From: Verrucomicrobiaceae bacterium
GTDB lineage: Bacteria > Verrucomicrobiota > Verrucomicrobiia > Verrucomicrobiales > Akkermansiaceae
Direction of reading: 5' to 3'
Assembly (NCBI GenBank): GCA_027486655.1
Contig: JAIXOR010000007.1
Span: 1 to 64,000, forward strand
Length of the DNA: 64,000 nt
Made by a program: the position numbers and the translations under genes. A model generated the notes under the pieces. It was not told the origin of the DNA and searched no databases. It saw only the letters and a program-made list of their open reading frames with translations. Shown here piece after piece: positions 19,729 through 27,938 of the stretch. Numbering within the stretch: the first letter of the stretch is position 1; the number at the start of each line of letters is the position of its first letter.

Positions 19729-21801
19729 ATGGCCGATGGCGGGGATGGCGGGCGCTGGCGGACGGACGGGAAATTCTTCCGGTCCGGCGGCCGTCGTTTG
19801 TGGCCGACCTGCGTCACCTACGGTCCGTTTCCCGGAGGATTTCCAGCGGATTTGGAGCGGGATTTCCGGCGGATCGTGGCAGCCGGGTTTGACTCGATCC
19901 GCCTGTTTGAGATGCCGGACGGGCGTTTTCTGGATGTGGCGCGGAGTGTGGGGCTGAAGGTGTTCGGCGGGCTGCGCTGGGGACAGAATGCGGATTTCCT
20001 GGGTCGGCCGGGTTTGTTTTCCGCGGCGCGGGTTTCTCTAACAAACTCGCTGCGGGCGGTGGGTTCCCATCCGGCGCTGGTCGGGGTGTATGTGGGAAAC
20101 GAGATCCCGGCGGATCTGGTGCGCTGGATGGGTCCGGCGCGGGTGCTGGCTGCGGTGGAGGATCTGATCGCGCTGGGCCGGGAGGTGGCGCCCGGGTTGT
20201 TGTTTGCCTACGCCAACTACCCGAGCACCGAGTATCTGGAGCCGGAGAACGCGGATTTCACGGCATTCAACATCTACCTGGAGAGTCCGGAGGCCTACCG
20301 TGCCTACCTCAGGCGGCTGCATCATGTGGCGGGAGACCGGCCGCTGGTGGTGTCCGAGTTCGGATTGGATTCGCGGCGCCATGGTTTGGAAAGGCAGGCG
20401 GAGGTCCTCGCGTGGGCGGCGGAAATCGCCCGTGCCGAGGAGGCCGCGGGCTTCACGGTCTATGCGTGGAGCGACCGCTGGTGGAATGCGGGAGCGGAGG
20501 TGACGGACTGGGACTTCGGTTTGGTGGATCGGCAGGACCGGGCCAAGCCGGCCTTGTCGGTCATCTCCCGCGCTGCTCCGTTGATGGAGCGAAAGGGGCC
20601 TTCATTCTCGGTCATCGTGTGCACGCGCGACGGTGTGGATCGGATTGGCGATTGTCTGCGGTCCGTCTCCCGCCTCCGGGATGTGGAGTATGAAACGATC
20701 GTGGTGGACGATGGATCGGACGATGGCACGGCGGACCTGGTGGCGGGCGAATTTCCCGGTGTGATTCTGTTGAAACTGGAAGCCTGCGGGCTGAGTGCGG
20801 CGCGCAATGCCGGTGCGGCGGTGGCCCGCGGTGAGGTTCTCGCGTTCACGGATGACGATTGCATGGTGGACGCCGAGTGGCTTGCGCGGTTGCGGCGGGT
20901 CTATCAGGACGGCAGGTTTTCCGCCGCGGGCGGGCCCAACCTGCCGCCTGGCCCGCGTTGTTGGCAGGAGGCGGTGGTCTGTGCGGCTCCCGGAGCACCC
21001 AGTCATGTGATGCTGGATGACGAGGAGGCCGAGCATCTTCCGGGGTGCAACCTCAGCGTGCGCAAGGAGGCCTTTGAGGCGGTGGGGGGATTCGACCCGC
21101 GTTTCCGGACGGCGGGGGATGATGTGGACTTCTGCTGGAGACTGCGGGATGCCGGCCATCGTCTCGGTTTCGCGCCGGGGGCCTTTGTCTGGCACCGGAG
21201 GAGGCCTTCGCTGAGGGCATTCCTGAAACAGCAGGCGGGATACGGCCGGGCGGAGAGGCTTCTGATGGAGAAACATCCTTCGCGTTTCACACCGCGGGGT
21301 GCGGCGAAATGGGAGGGATTCGTCTATGGCGGCGGCCCGGTGAGAGTGGCGGGGAATTCCGTGATCTACCACGGGCCGATGGGTTGCGCTGGTTATCAAT
21401 CGATCACCAACCGCATGCTCCCGCTGAGGGGGCTGGCAACGGGTTTTGATTCGGCGCTTCCCGCCCTTGCGTTGGCAGGCCTGCGGGTGTTCTCGCCGTT
21501 CCTGCGCGGCTGGTTGAGAAACCGATGGCGCATGCAGGTGCCCTTGCGCGAAGCTGGCGTTCCCGAGGCGGATCCCTGGTTTGATGAAATCACGCTGCCC
21601 GGGACCCGTCAGGAAAACCTCCGGCGTTTCCTCAAGGAGGGCTGGCGGCCGGCGGGTGCGACCGATCCCTGGGATGCCAGCAAACCGGGTGCCCGGGTGC
21701 TTCTGGCGGATGAATACGAAGCGGACGGCTCACGCCACACGCTCGTCCGCTTGTGGGGGACTGCCAGGCTGCCCGAGGTGCCTCGGGATGAGCCCCCTTG
21801 A
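19729..21801 (+). CDS. glycosidase-like TIM barrel fused to family 2 glycosyltransferase
   Basis: 690 aa without a signal peptide. Residues about 10-280 resemble a clan-A glycoside hydrolase: YVGNE (Glu125) after strand 4 and VVSEFGLD (Glu210) after strand 7 sit where acid/base and nucleophile belong. From about residue 290 a GT2 domain starts (FSVIVCTRDG), with VVDDGSDDGT (327-336), the DxD-like FTDDDC (Asp375-377) and a late GFDPRFRTAGDDVDFCWR motif. It ends 6 bp from the convergent polyketide synthase gene. The barrel may be an active hydrolase or a binding domain; cell-surface glycan synthesis is the likely context. Confidence 0.8.
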   Translation: MADGGDGGRWRTDGKFFRSGGRRLWPTCVTYGPFPGGFPADLERDFRRIVAAGFDSIRLFEMPDGRFLDVARSVGLKVFGGLRWGQNADFLGRPGLFSAARVSLTNSLRAVGSHPALVGVYVGNEIPADLVRWMGPARVLAAVEDLIALGREVAPGLLFAYANYPSTEYLEPENADFTAFNIYLESPEAYRAYLRRLHHVAGDRPLVVSEFGLDSRRHGLERQAEVLAWAAEIARAEEAAGFTVYAWSDRWWNAGAEVTDWDFGLVDRQDRAKPALSVISRAAPLMERKGPSFSVIVCTRDGVDRIGDCLRSVSRLRDVEYETIVVDDGSDDGTADLVAGEFPGVILLKLEACGLSAARNAGAAVARGEVLAFTDDDCMVDAEWLARLRRVYQDGRFSAAGGPNLPPGPRCWQEAVVCAAPGAPSHVMLDDEEAEHLPGCNLSVRKEAFEAVGGFDPRFRTAGDDVDFCWRLRDAGHRLGFAPGAFVWHRRRPSLRAFLKQQAGYGRAERLLMEKHPSRFTPRGAAKWEGFVYGGGPVRVAGNSVIYHGPMGCAGYQSITNRMLPLRGLATGFDSALPALALAGLRVFSPFLRGWLRNRWRMQVPLREAGVPEADPWFDEITLPGTRQENLRRFLKEGWRPAGATDPWDASKPGARVLLADEYEADGSRHTLVRLWGTARLPEVPRDEPP

Positions 21802-21807
21802 AGGGGA

Positions 21808-22833
21808 TCACCTCCAGACCTCGCATGCATGCGCGGCGAAGCCGGCTCCGAAGGCGGTGAGCCAGAACCTGCGATCGGTCTCGTGCGCCGCGGCAAGTCG
21901 GCGCTCCAGCGCGAACAGCACGGAGGGACTGCTCATGTTTCCATGATCCCGCAGCACGCCACGGGTCTCCTCCAGATGATGCGGGAGAACCGCCTCGATC
22001 GCCTCGATCACATCGCGGCCTCCGGAGTGTGCGAGCACCTGGTCCGGCTCGGCGCTGCGCTTCTGATAGAGACCGGCCACCGCCTCCGCGGCGAGGGCGG
22101 GCACCGCGCGGTGGAGTTGGTTGCGCAGTCGGCCGCCCTCGTTGACGAAACGGATCTTCTCGCGCTCCTGCGGATGATGGACCGTGGAAAAATGCCCGGC
22201 GCGCCAGCCATCCGGGCCGGGCTGATCGCTCCAGATCGCCGCGGCTGCCCCGTCGCCGAAGAGGCACAGGCTGATCAGGACTCCCGGGTCGTCATCGGCA
22301 TGAAACGCGGCGGAGCAGACCTCGACGGCCACCGTGGCGACGACCGCGCCCGGATTGGCGGCCACGTATCCCTGGGCGGCGCGCATCATCGGGATGGCGG
22401 CTCCGCAGCCGAGGCCGACCAGATCCGCGAGATAGACATCCGGCCGCATGCCCATGCGTTCGGCGACGTGGCTGGTCACACCCGGGCAGAGGTAGCCGGT
22501 GCAGGTGCAGAGCAGCAGCGCGTCCACATCGGCGGGGACGAGCCCGGCTTTGGCGAGGGCTTTGGACAGCGCGTCCGCGGCGAGTGGCGGGGCTTCGCGT
22601 TCGAAGGTTTCGTTGAGCTGTTGGGCATCGAGTCCGAAGACTGCATCCACCCGGTCGAGCGCGAGGTTCCGCCTCTCGATTCCAGAGCCGCCGCCGGTGA
22701 GCACCTTGCCGAGAATCGAGGCGGAGCGCGGCTTGAGGTTTTCTAACAAAGGCGAGGAACGCATCGCCTCCCAGCACTCGGATTGGAGGAAGGAGCGGGC
22801 AGGGACGGCGGTGGCGAGGGAGTGGAGGAACAT
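21808..22833 (-). CDS. type III polyketide synthase (chalcone synthase-like)
   Basis: 341 aa. The catalytic triad is visible: Cys143 in [12 protein letters not shown], His269 in [13 protein letters not shown] and Asn299 in [11 protein letters not shown]. Such enzymes condense an acyl-CoA starter with malonyl-CoA units to alkylresorcinols or alkylpyrones. It is the last gene of a minus-strand operon, beginning 9 bp after the flavoprotein stop. The set of synthase, methyltransferase and flavoprotein parallels the srs-type operon of Streptomyces for methylated phenolic lipids or quinones, so a membrane lipid product is likely. The exact product is not predictable. Confidence 0.9.
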   Translation of the reverse strand: MFLHSLATAVPARSFLQSECWEAMRSSPLLENLKPRSASILGKVLTGGGSGIERRNLALDRVDAVFGLDAQQLNETFEREAPPLAADALSKALAKAGLVPADVDALLLCTCTGYLCPGVTSHVAERMGMRPDVYLADLVGLGCGAAIPMMRAAQGYVAANPGAVVATVAVEVCSAAFHADDDPGVLISLCLFGDGAAAAIWSDQPGPDGWRAGHFSTVHHPQEREKIRFVNEGGRLRNQLHRAVPALAAEAVAGLYQKRSAEPDQVLAHSGGRDVIEAIEAVLPHHLEETRGVLRDHGNMSSPSVLFALERRLAAAHETDRRFWLTAFGAGFAAHACEVWR

Positions 22834-22842
22834 GAGGAGGAT

Positions 22843-23856
22843 CTAACGGACAAGCGAGAGCAGCGGGCGGAAAGGCAGGACGCCCGCCGCGGAAAGCGAG
22901 CCGATGACCGCCCTGCCTCCCTCCCGGAAAAAAAGCGGATGCAAGGCGGAGGCGATCGCCATGCGGCGCCGGAAGCGGCGTTCCATCGCGCTGCGGATCT
23001 TCGCCCGGCACGCCTGCCAGGAAAGCACGCCGCCGGACCAGCCGAGCAGCGGTTCGAGCGCGCAGGCGGCGGATTCGAAGGCCATCGACATGCCATTGCC
23101 GGTGAAGGGCGGGATCATCCGCGAGGCATCGCCGAGGCACAGCAGACCCTCGGGCTCCGGCTGGGATCCGAGCTCGAATCCGGCCACGGCGGTGAACGAG
23201 CCTTCACGCCACGGGCGGCTGCGCAGCTTTCCTGCCAGGGCGGTGTTGCCTCCAGCCTCCAGATAGGCGGGAAGCAAGTCCGGGCCCGCAGCGGCGATCG
23301 AGCGGTCCAGTCGGAACAATCCGCACACGTTCGTCCAGCCATCCTCCACCCCGGCGAGGCCGGCGTAGCCGTTGGCACCGGAATGCATCTCAAGATCCGC
23401 CGCAGTCTCGATGCGCACATGTGCCTTGAGGCCGATCCAGCGTCCGGCCACGGGTCGGCGTCCGGCCGCCCAGACGAATCCATCCGCAGGCTGCGGGCGG
23501 GCCCGCGTGCCGGCATCCAGTCGTCCGCCCAGGCTCAGAAAACGATCGCGAAGCCGCAGGTCCAGCGCGTGCCGTGAAATGCCGATGGCCGGTGAGGGCA
23601 GCTTGTCTGTTAGAACCAGGTGCCCGCCTTCATGCCACGCGACGGAAACATGGCTCCTCGCACCTTCGAAGCAGCCGAGGATGCCGAGCTGCTCAAGAGT
23701 TTCCTGAGAAACCCCGGAGATGAACTCGCCGCAAACACGGTGGCGCGGGTAGGAGCCCGCCTCCCGCAGAGTGACGGGGGTCTCCCGGAGTCGCAGCGCG
23801 ATGGCGAGCGATAGACCGGCGAGCCCGCCGCCTGCGATGGTGATTTCCCGGTTCAA
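22843..23856 (-). CDS. FAD-dependent oxidoreductase (geranylgeranyl reductase/hydroxylase-like)
   Basis: 337 aa from TTG at 23856, which overlaps the methyltransferase stop as TTGA, implying translational coupling; the frame upstream of this lies inside the methyltransferase gene. It starts with a dinucleotide-binding motif (ITIAGGGLAGLSLAIAL), has RHRVCGEFISG (the CGE motif of geranylgeranyl-reductase-like flavoproteins) and the second FAD motif CLGDASRMIPPFTGNGM. In this operon it probably hydroxylates or reduces the polyketide product. Confidence 0.85.
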   Translation of the reverse strand: MNREITIAGGGLAGLSLAIALRLRETPVTLREAGSYPRHRVCGEFISGVSQETLEQLGILGCFEGARSHVSVAWHEGGHLVLTDKLPSPAIGISRHALDLRLRDRFLSLGGRLDAGTRARPQPADGFVWAAGRRPVAGRWIGLKAHVRIETAADLEMHSGANGYAGLAGVEDGWTNVCGLFRLDRSIAAAGPDLLPAYLEAGGNTALAGKLRSRPWREGSFTAVAGFELGSQPEPEGLLCLGDASRMIPPFTGNGMSMAFESAACALEPLLGWSGGVLSWQACRAKIRSAMERRFRRRMAIASALHPLFFREGGRAVIGSLSAAGVLPFRPLLSLVR

Positions 23857-24503
23857 GCCCGCCAACCTACCACGCGCCTTGCGCCGCGCCATGTGGAAGT
23901 TTCCAGGAAAGTCCAGACGCCGGGATCGAGCCCCATCTGTGCCTGGATCTCGCCGTGGCGGAAGCCGGCAAGGATGCTCACCCGCATGTCGTGGCGGGTC
24001 ACGGGATTCACAAACGGCCAAAGCAGGCCCGCGTGCATCAAGGGCAGGCGCGCCCGGTCCGGCTCAATGAACACCAGCGCCTCGTATCCCTCGCAGCGCC
24101 TCCCCAGTTCGCGCAGCGTCTCACCTTCGAAGTGATGGAGAAACAGATTCGCGATCAACAGTCCGCCTTCACCCGCAGGCGCGGCGAGCAGATCGCCGCT
24201 CCGCCACTCGATGCGCCCGTTGACATCCTCGGGAAAGCCCGGCCGCGGGGCCAGGTCGCAGGCGATGATGCGCGACCCGGGAAAGCGCCGTGCCAGCCGA
24301 ACCACCAGCGAGCCCTCGCCCGCCCCCCACTCGGTGATGCCGCGGGTGGCGGCTTGCGGAAAGCCCGCCGCCATCCGCAGGGCGGCCCGCTCGTTGCCCA
24401 TCAGGAAATTGATCCGCCGCAGATCCGCACGGCTGCGCACCGCCGACGGATCATCGTGCGGCAGGTGGTCGAGCAGTTCCGGCACCAGCTTCCTTTCCCT
24501 CAT
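23853..24503 (-). CDS. SAM-dependent methyltransferase of the type III PKS operon
   Basis: 216 aa from ATG at 24503 (MRERKLVPELLDHLPHDDP), the conserved start of this operon-associated family; an open extension to 24581 exists. The SAM-binding motif I is ITEWGAGEGSLVVRLARRFP, with motif II around IIACDLAP. It probably O- or C-methylates the product of the adjacent polyketide synthase. It is the first gene of the operon, and its stop overlaps the flavoprotein start. 166 bp upstream the GYF-domain gene diverges. Confidence 0.85.
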   Translation of the reverse strand: MRERKLVPELLDHLPHDDPSAVRSRADLRRINFLMGNERAALRMAAGFPQAATRGITEWGAGEGSLVVRLARRFPGSRIIACDLAPRPGFPEDVNGRIEWRSGDLLAAPAGEGGLLIANLFLHHFEGETLRELGRRCEGYEALVFIEPDRARLPLMHAGLLWPFVNPVTRHDMRVSILAGFRHGEIQAQMGLDPGVWTFLETSTWRGARRVVGWRA

Positions 24504-24669
24504 CCCCGCCATCGAAGCATGGATCCCGGCGCATGCGAGGGGAAACCTCGGTCTAACAGAATCACCGGCTTCGTCTTCCACTCCCGACGCCGGATCGCCC
24601 GTGCCTGCCGCAAGACCGGCGGCGACCGCAGCGTTTGACAGATTTCGGTGGATTCGATAATCAAGGTTT

Positions 24670-25434
24670 GTGAACGAAACGGCTCAGGACATCTGGTATT
24701 TCACCCACGAGGGCAACCGACAGGGCCCGGTGGGATTCGGCGATCTGAAGGCGCGCGCCGCCGAGGGCCTGCTGGATCCCCGCCATGACATGGTCTGGAC
24801 GCCCGGAATGAGCGACTGGAAGCCATCCGGCGAGATCGAGGGGCTGTTTGAGAAAAAGGCCGTGGTGGAGGAAAAGGAATCGCTGGCCCCGAAGGCGGAT
24901 CCCTACACGCCGCCGAAGTCGGCCTCGCCCGCGGAGTTGATGGCCAAGGAAAACGGCTGGCCCGGTGCGCGCCGGCGGATGTTTCTCATCATGGTGTTCG
25001 TCTTTCCCATCCTGTGGCAGCTCGGGTTTGGCTTTGGTGCGCAGTTCCTCTCGCAACAGCTCGGCAAGGAAATCATGACCATCCTCACCCTCGTGGCCGG
25101 ACTGGTGCCGTTGCTGGTCTCCATCTACTATGGACTGGCACGCCTCGCCAATGTCGGCATGAGCCGCTGGTGGTATCTGGGAAACCTGGTGCCCATCCTC
25201 AACTTCTGGGTGGGATACCGGATCTTCGCCTGCCCGGCCGGATATGCCTACCACAAGAAAATGGATGCCGCCGGCTGGGTGCTCGCCATCCTTTACTGGC
25301 TCTCGGTGCTTGCCGTTCTCGCGATCCTCGGCGTGATCCTCGCGATCTTCCTGGGTGCCGTGGACAACCCGGAGCTGCGCGAACGCATCTCCGAACAACT
25401 CCGCATGATCGAACAGCAGAAATCCGCGCCTTGA
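24670..25434 (+). CDS. GYF_2-domain membrane protein
   Basis: 254 aa from GTG at 24670. The N-terminal 55 residues (IWYFTHEGNRQGPVGFGDLK through DMVWTPGMSDWKP) form a GYF_2 domain, often a peptide-binding module in membrane proteins of this phylum. Four membrane segments follow with a DUF805-like layout (RLANVGMSRWWYLGNLVPI). It starts a plus-strand run of five genes. The role is unknown. Confidence 0.75.
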   Translation: MNETAQDIWYFTHEGNRQGPVGFGDLKARAAEGLLDPRHDMVWTPGMSDWKPSGEIEGLFEKKAVVEEKESLAPKADPYTPPKSASPAELMAKENGWPGARRRMFLIMVFVFPILWQLGFGFGAQFLSQQLGKEIMTILTLVAGLVPLLVSIYYGLARLANVGMSRWWYLGNLVPILNFWVGYRIFACPAGYAYHKKMDAAGWVLAILYWLSVLAVLAILGVILAIFLGAVDNPELRERISEQLRMIEQQKSAP

Positions 25435-25448
25435 TCCGCAACTCCAAG

Positions 25449-26213
25449 ATGGCCGACGAGAGGCGGGAGGCAGGCCTCGCCGAGTGCTGGTGCCTCCATG
25501 GCGCCGTCGGCGCGGTGTCGGACTGGCGGAACTTCGCAAGCCTGCTCGCCTCAGAGAAAACCGGATCGCGCGCGGTGGACCTCTGGCGCTTTCTCGAGGC
25601 CGGGGCGATGCCTGCGAACGACTTCGCCCGCGCCTTCAATGCCGAGGCCGCCGCGGAACCATCGCGGGGAGCGGGCCGGTTTTTGTTAGGTTACTCGATG
25701 GGTGGCAGGCTGGCGCTGCACGCTTTGTTGGAACATGAGCAGCCATGGCAGGCCGCGGTGATCGTCTCCGCGCATCCCGGGCTGGAAAACCCGGCGGAAC
25801 GCGAAGCGCGGCGCGGGTCCGACGCGGCGTGGGCCGCCAGGGCGCTGACCTCGGCGTGGCCGGATTTTCTAACAGCCTGGAACGGCCAGGCCGTGCTCGG
25901 CGGACCCTCCATCCGCAGTGCGGAGGCGGATGCGCGCCTCGCCCTGCGGCGGGGTGAGATCGCCCGGAGCTTTGTGGACTGGTCGCTGGGTGCCCAGCAG
26001 CCGCTCTGGGAGCGCCTCGCGGAGATCCGCGTGCCGGTCCTCTGGGTGGCGGGGGAAAACGATGAAAAGTTCCGCGCCCTGGCCGAACGCGCCGCGGCCC
26101 TCATTCCGCAGTGCCGGCTCGCGCTGGCTCCGGGCTGCGGTCACCGGGTGCCCTGGGAGGCCGAGGCGTGGCTGGCACGGGAAACGGCCGCCTTTTTCCG
26201 CAGCGGCGGCTGA
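25449..26213 (+). CDS. alpha/beta hydrolase, MenH-like
   Basis: 254 aa from ATG at 25449. The nucleophile elbow is GYSMGG, preceded by a small oxyanion-loop motif (CLHGAVG), with an acid around AGENDEKFRAL and His in GCGHRVPWE. Size and motifs fit MenH (SHCHC synthase of menaquinone synthesis), but no other men gene is present, so a generic hydrolase is possible. It is 14 bp after the GYF gene. Two dispersed words lie in-frame (25683-25690 as Leu-Leu-Gly, 25868-25875 as Leu-Thr). Confidence 0.7.
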   Translation: MADERREAGLAECWCLHGAVGAVSDWRNFASLLASEKTGSRAVDLWRFLEAGAMPANDFARAFNAEAAAEPSRGAGRFLLGYSMGGRLALHALLEHEQPWQAAVIVSAHPGLENPAEREARRGSDAAWAARALTSAWPDFLTAWNGQAVLGGPSIRSAEADARLALRRGEIARSFVDWSLGAQQPLWERLAEIRVPVLWVAGENDEKFRALAERAAALIPQCRLALAPGCGHRVPWEAEAWLARETAAFFRSGG

Positions 26214-26304
26214 GCCACCGCTTTCCGGATGGTTACGAAGCGATGTCGGTCGCCCGGCGGCCGCGGATTGACACCTGCGGTCCTGGTTCTAGGCTCGCGC
26301 GCAG

Positions 26305-27543
26305 ATGCGCGAAGGCCCCACTCCAACGGATCCATCCGGGCTTTCCACCGCCGTCCGCCATGCACTCGGCTGGCTGCTCTTTGGCAATGCCGTGGGCATT
26401 TATCTGTCGGTTTTGTTGCTCGATCCCGGCTGGCAACTCGGCGCTTGGACCTATGGTCGCTGGGTGCCGGTGCATTTGAATGTGCAGCTCTTCGGATGGA
26501 CCTCGCTGCCGCTGGTGGCCTGGCTGTTCTCGATCTATCAGGTGGACCGCAGCCGCCTCGCCGCCTGGGGACCCGCTGCGGTTTGGGCCTGGTCGGCCGC
26601 ACTCGCGATCGGCGTGCTCGACTGGCTCGGCGGGCAGACCTCCGGGAAAATCTTCCTCGATTGGAAAAGCGGTGCCTTGTGGGCCTTCACCGCGGCGCAG
26701 GTCATCCTTTGGGCGGTGCTCGCCGCGGCGTGGAGGGAGCGCTCCGCCTACTGGCCGCAGCTCCGGCGCGCGGCCACCCTGGCCGGGCTGGGCGGGCTCG
26801 CGCTGGTGCCATTCTCGCTGGTTTTCGCCGCCTCGCCCAAGGTCTATCCGCCGATCGACCAGACCACGGGCGGTCCCACCGGCTCCAGCCTCCAGGGCTC
26901 GGCCCTGATCGTCGTGGGCCTGATGCTGCTGCTGCCGCGTGTGGCCGCGCTGTGCAAGGACAGCCGGCGCAGACCGGGCATCTGGATCTTTTTCGCGCTC
27001 TCGTGGATCGTCTTCGGCGTGACCGAGGCGATGGGCGGCACGCATCACGATCCGCACCAGATTTTCTCGATGCTTTTTCTCCTTCCATGGGTCTGGTGGC
27101 TGCCGCGCGACTGGCGGCGCTTCGAGTGGCCGGAGGGTTCGGTCGCCTGGCGCGGCGCGATGTTCGGATGGTGGGGCATGCTGGTGGTGACCAGCCTGGC
27201 GATGTACCGCGTCGGCGTGCTGGACCGCATCAAGTTCACCCAGGCGCTGGTCGCCCACTCGCACATGGCGATGGCCGGATTTACCACCTCGTTCTGTGCC
27301 TTGCTCATCGTGCTGGTGACGCGCCGGCGGATGGGGCCTCCGTCGTCGGTGGCGCTGTGGCACGGTGCGGCCTTCGCGATGGTGCTGGTGCTCGCCGCCA
27401 TGGGCTGGATGGAGGGGGCGCATCCGTCGTGGATGCTCGCCAGCCCCGCGTGGCGGGAACTCGGGCTGCTCGTCCGGACGGCCTGTGGTGCCTTGATGAT
27501 CGGCGCGTCGCTGCTCTGGTATCTGGAAAGAAGGAAATCATGA
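26305..27543 (+). CDS. cbb3-like haem-copper oxidase subunit I homologue, divergent
   Basis: 412 aa, about eleven membrane segments. Candidate ligands are His57 (VPVHLNVQLFGW, helix II type), His247/His248 (GGTHHDPHQ, the HH pair) and His318/His320 (VAHSHMAMAGF, helix X type). I find no helix-VI CuB histidine in the preceding segment (about 185-205 reads VYPPIDQTTGGPTGSSLQG). It therefore looks like a degenerate or shortened CcoN/NorB relative whose oxygen-reducing centre may be incomplete. Its stop overlaps the next start as ATGA, and the third gene carries CcoO-like haem domains. Confidence 0.7.
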   Translation: MREGPTPTDPSGLSTAVRHALGWLLFGNAVGIYLSVLLLDPGWQLGAWTYGRWVPVHLNVQLFGWTSLPLVAWLFSIYQVDRSRLAAWGPAAVWAWSAALAIGVLDWLGGQTSGKIFLDWKSGALWAFTAAQVILWAVLAAAWRERSAYWPQLRRAATLAGLGGLALVPFSLVFAASPKVYPPIDQTTGGPTGSSLQGSALIVVGLMLLLPRVAALCKDSRRRPGIWIFFALSWIVFGVTEAMGGTHHDPHQIFSMLFLLPWVWWLPRDWRRFEWPEGSVAWRGAMFGWWGMLVVTSLAMYRVGVLDRIKFTQALVAHSHMAMAGFTTSFCALLIVLVTRRRMGPPSSVALWHGAAFAMVLVLAAMGWMEGAHPSWMLASPAWRELGLLVRTACGALMIGASLLWYLERRKS

Positions 27544-27938
27544 ACCAAACGAAGTTTCTCCGCTTTTGGAGCGCGGCCATGGGCTCGATGGACGCGCTGA
27601 CGGGCTTGCTGCTCATTGTTTTCCCTCTGGGCGTGTTGCGGCTGTTAGGGATCGCCCCGCCATCGGCGGATGCGGTGGTGTTCCTGAGCTGGATCGGGGT
27701 GTTCGTGATGGCTGTGGGGCTTTCCTACGGGCTGGCCCTGGGCAAGAGGGCCCGCGGGGAGACGGTGTGGATCTTTACCGCGGTGGTGAGGATCCTGGTG
27801 GCGGTTTTTCTAACAGCACGGATCCTTGACGGATCGCTGGAGAAAGCCTGGGCATGGGTGGCTGTTGCGGATGCCTCGGTGGCGGTGGTGCAGGGGCTCA
27901 TCCTGCGGGCCGGTTGGTGGAAAGGGGTGGCCAGGTGA
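27540..27938 (+). CDS. small four-helix membrane protein of the oxidase-like module
   Basis: 132 aa with four hydrophobic segments and no cysteine or clear haem ligand. Its start overlaps the oxidase-like gene's stop (ATGA) and its stop overlaps the next gene's GTG start (GTGA), so the three are translationally coupled. It is probably a structural or assembly partner. Two dispersed words are in-frame (27642-27649, 27809-27816). Confidence 0.7.
   Translation: MNQTKFLRFWSAAMGSMDALTGLLLIVFPLGVLRLLGIAPPSADAVVFLSWIGVFVMAVGLSYGLALGKRARGETVWIFTAVVRILVAVFLTARILDGSLEKAWAWVAVADASVAVVQGLILRAGWWKGVAR

Noticed and set aside
21786-21815. ccccttgaagggg as a bidirectional terminator between the convergent glycosyltransferase and polyketide synthase genes
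   Set aside because: The stem is only 4-6 bp with a tiny loop, overlaps the coding end and has no T-run.
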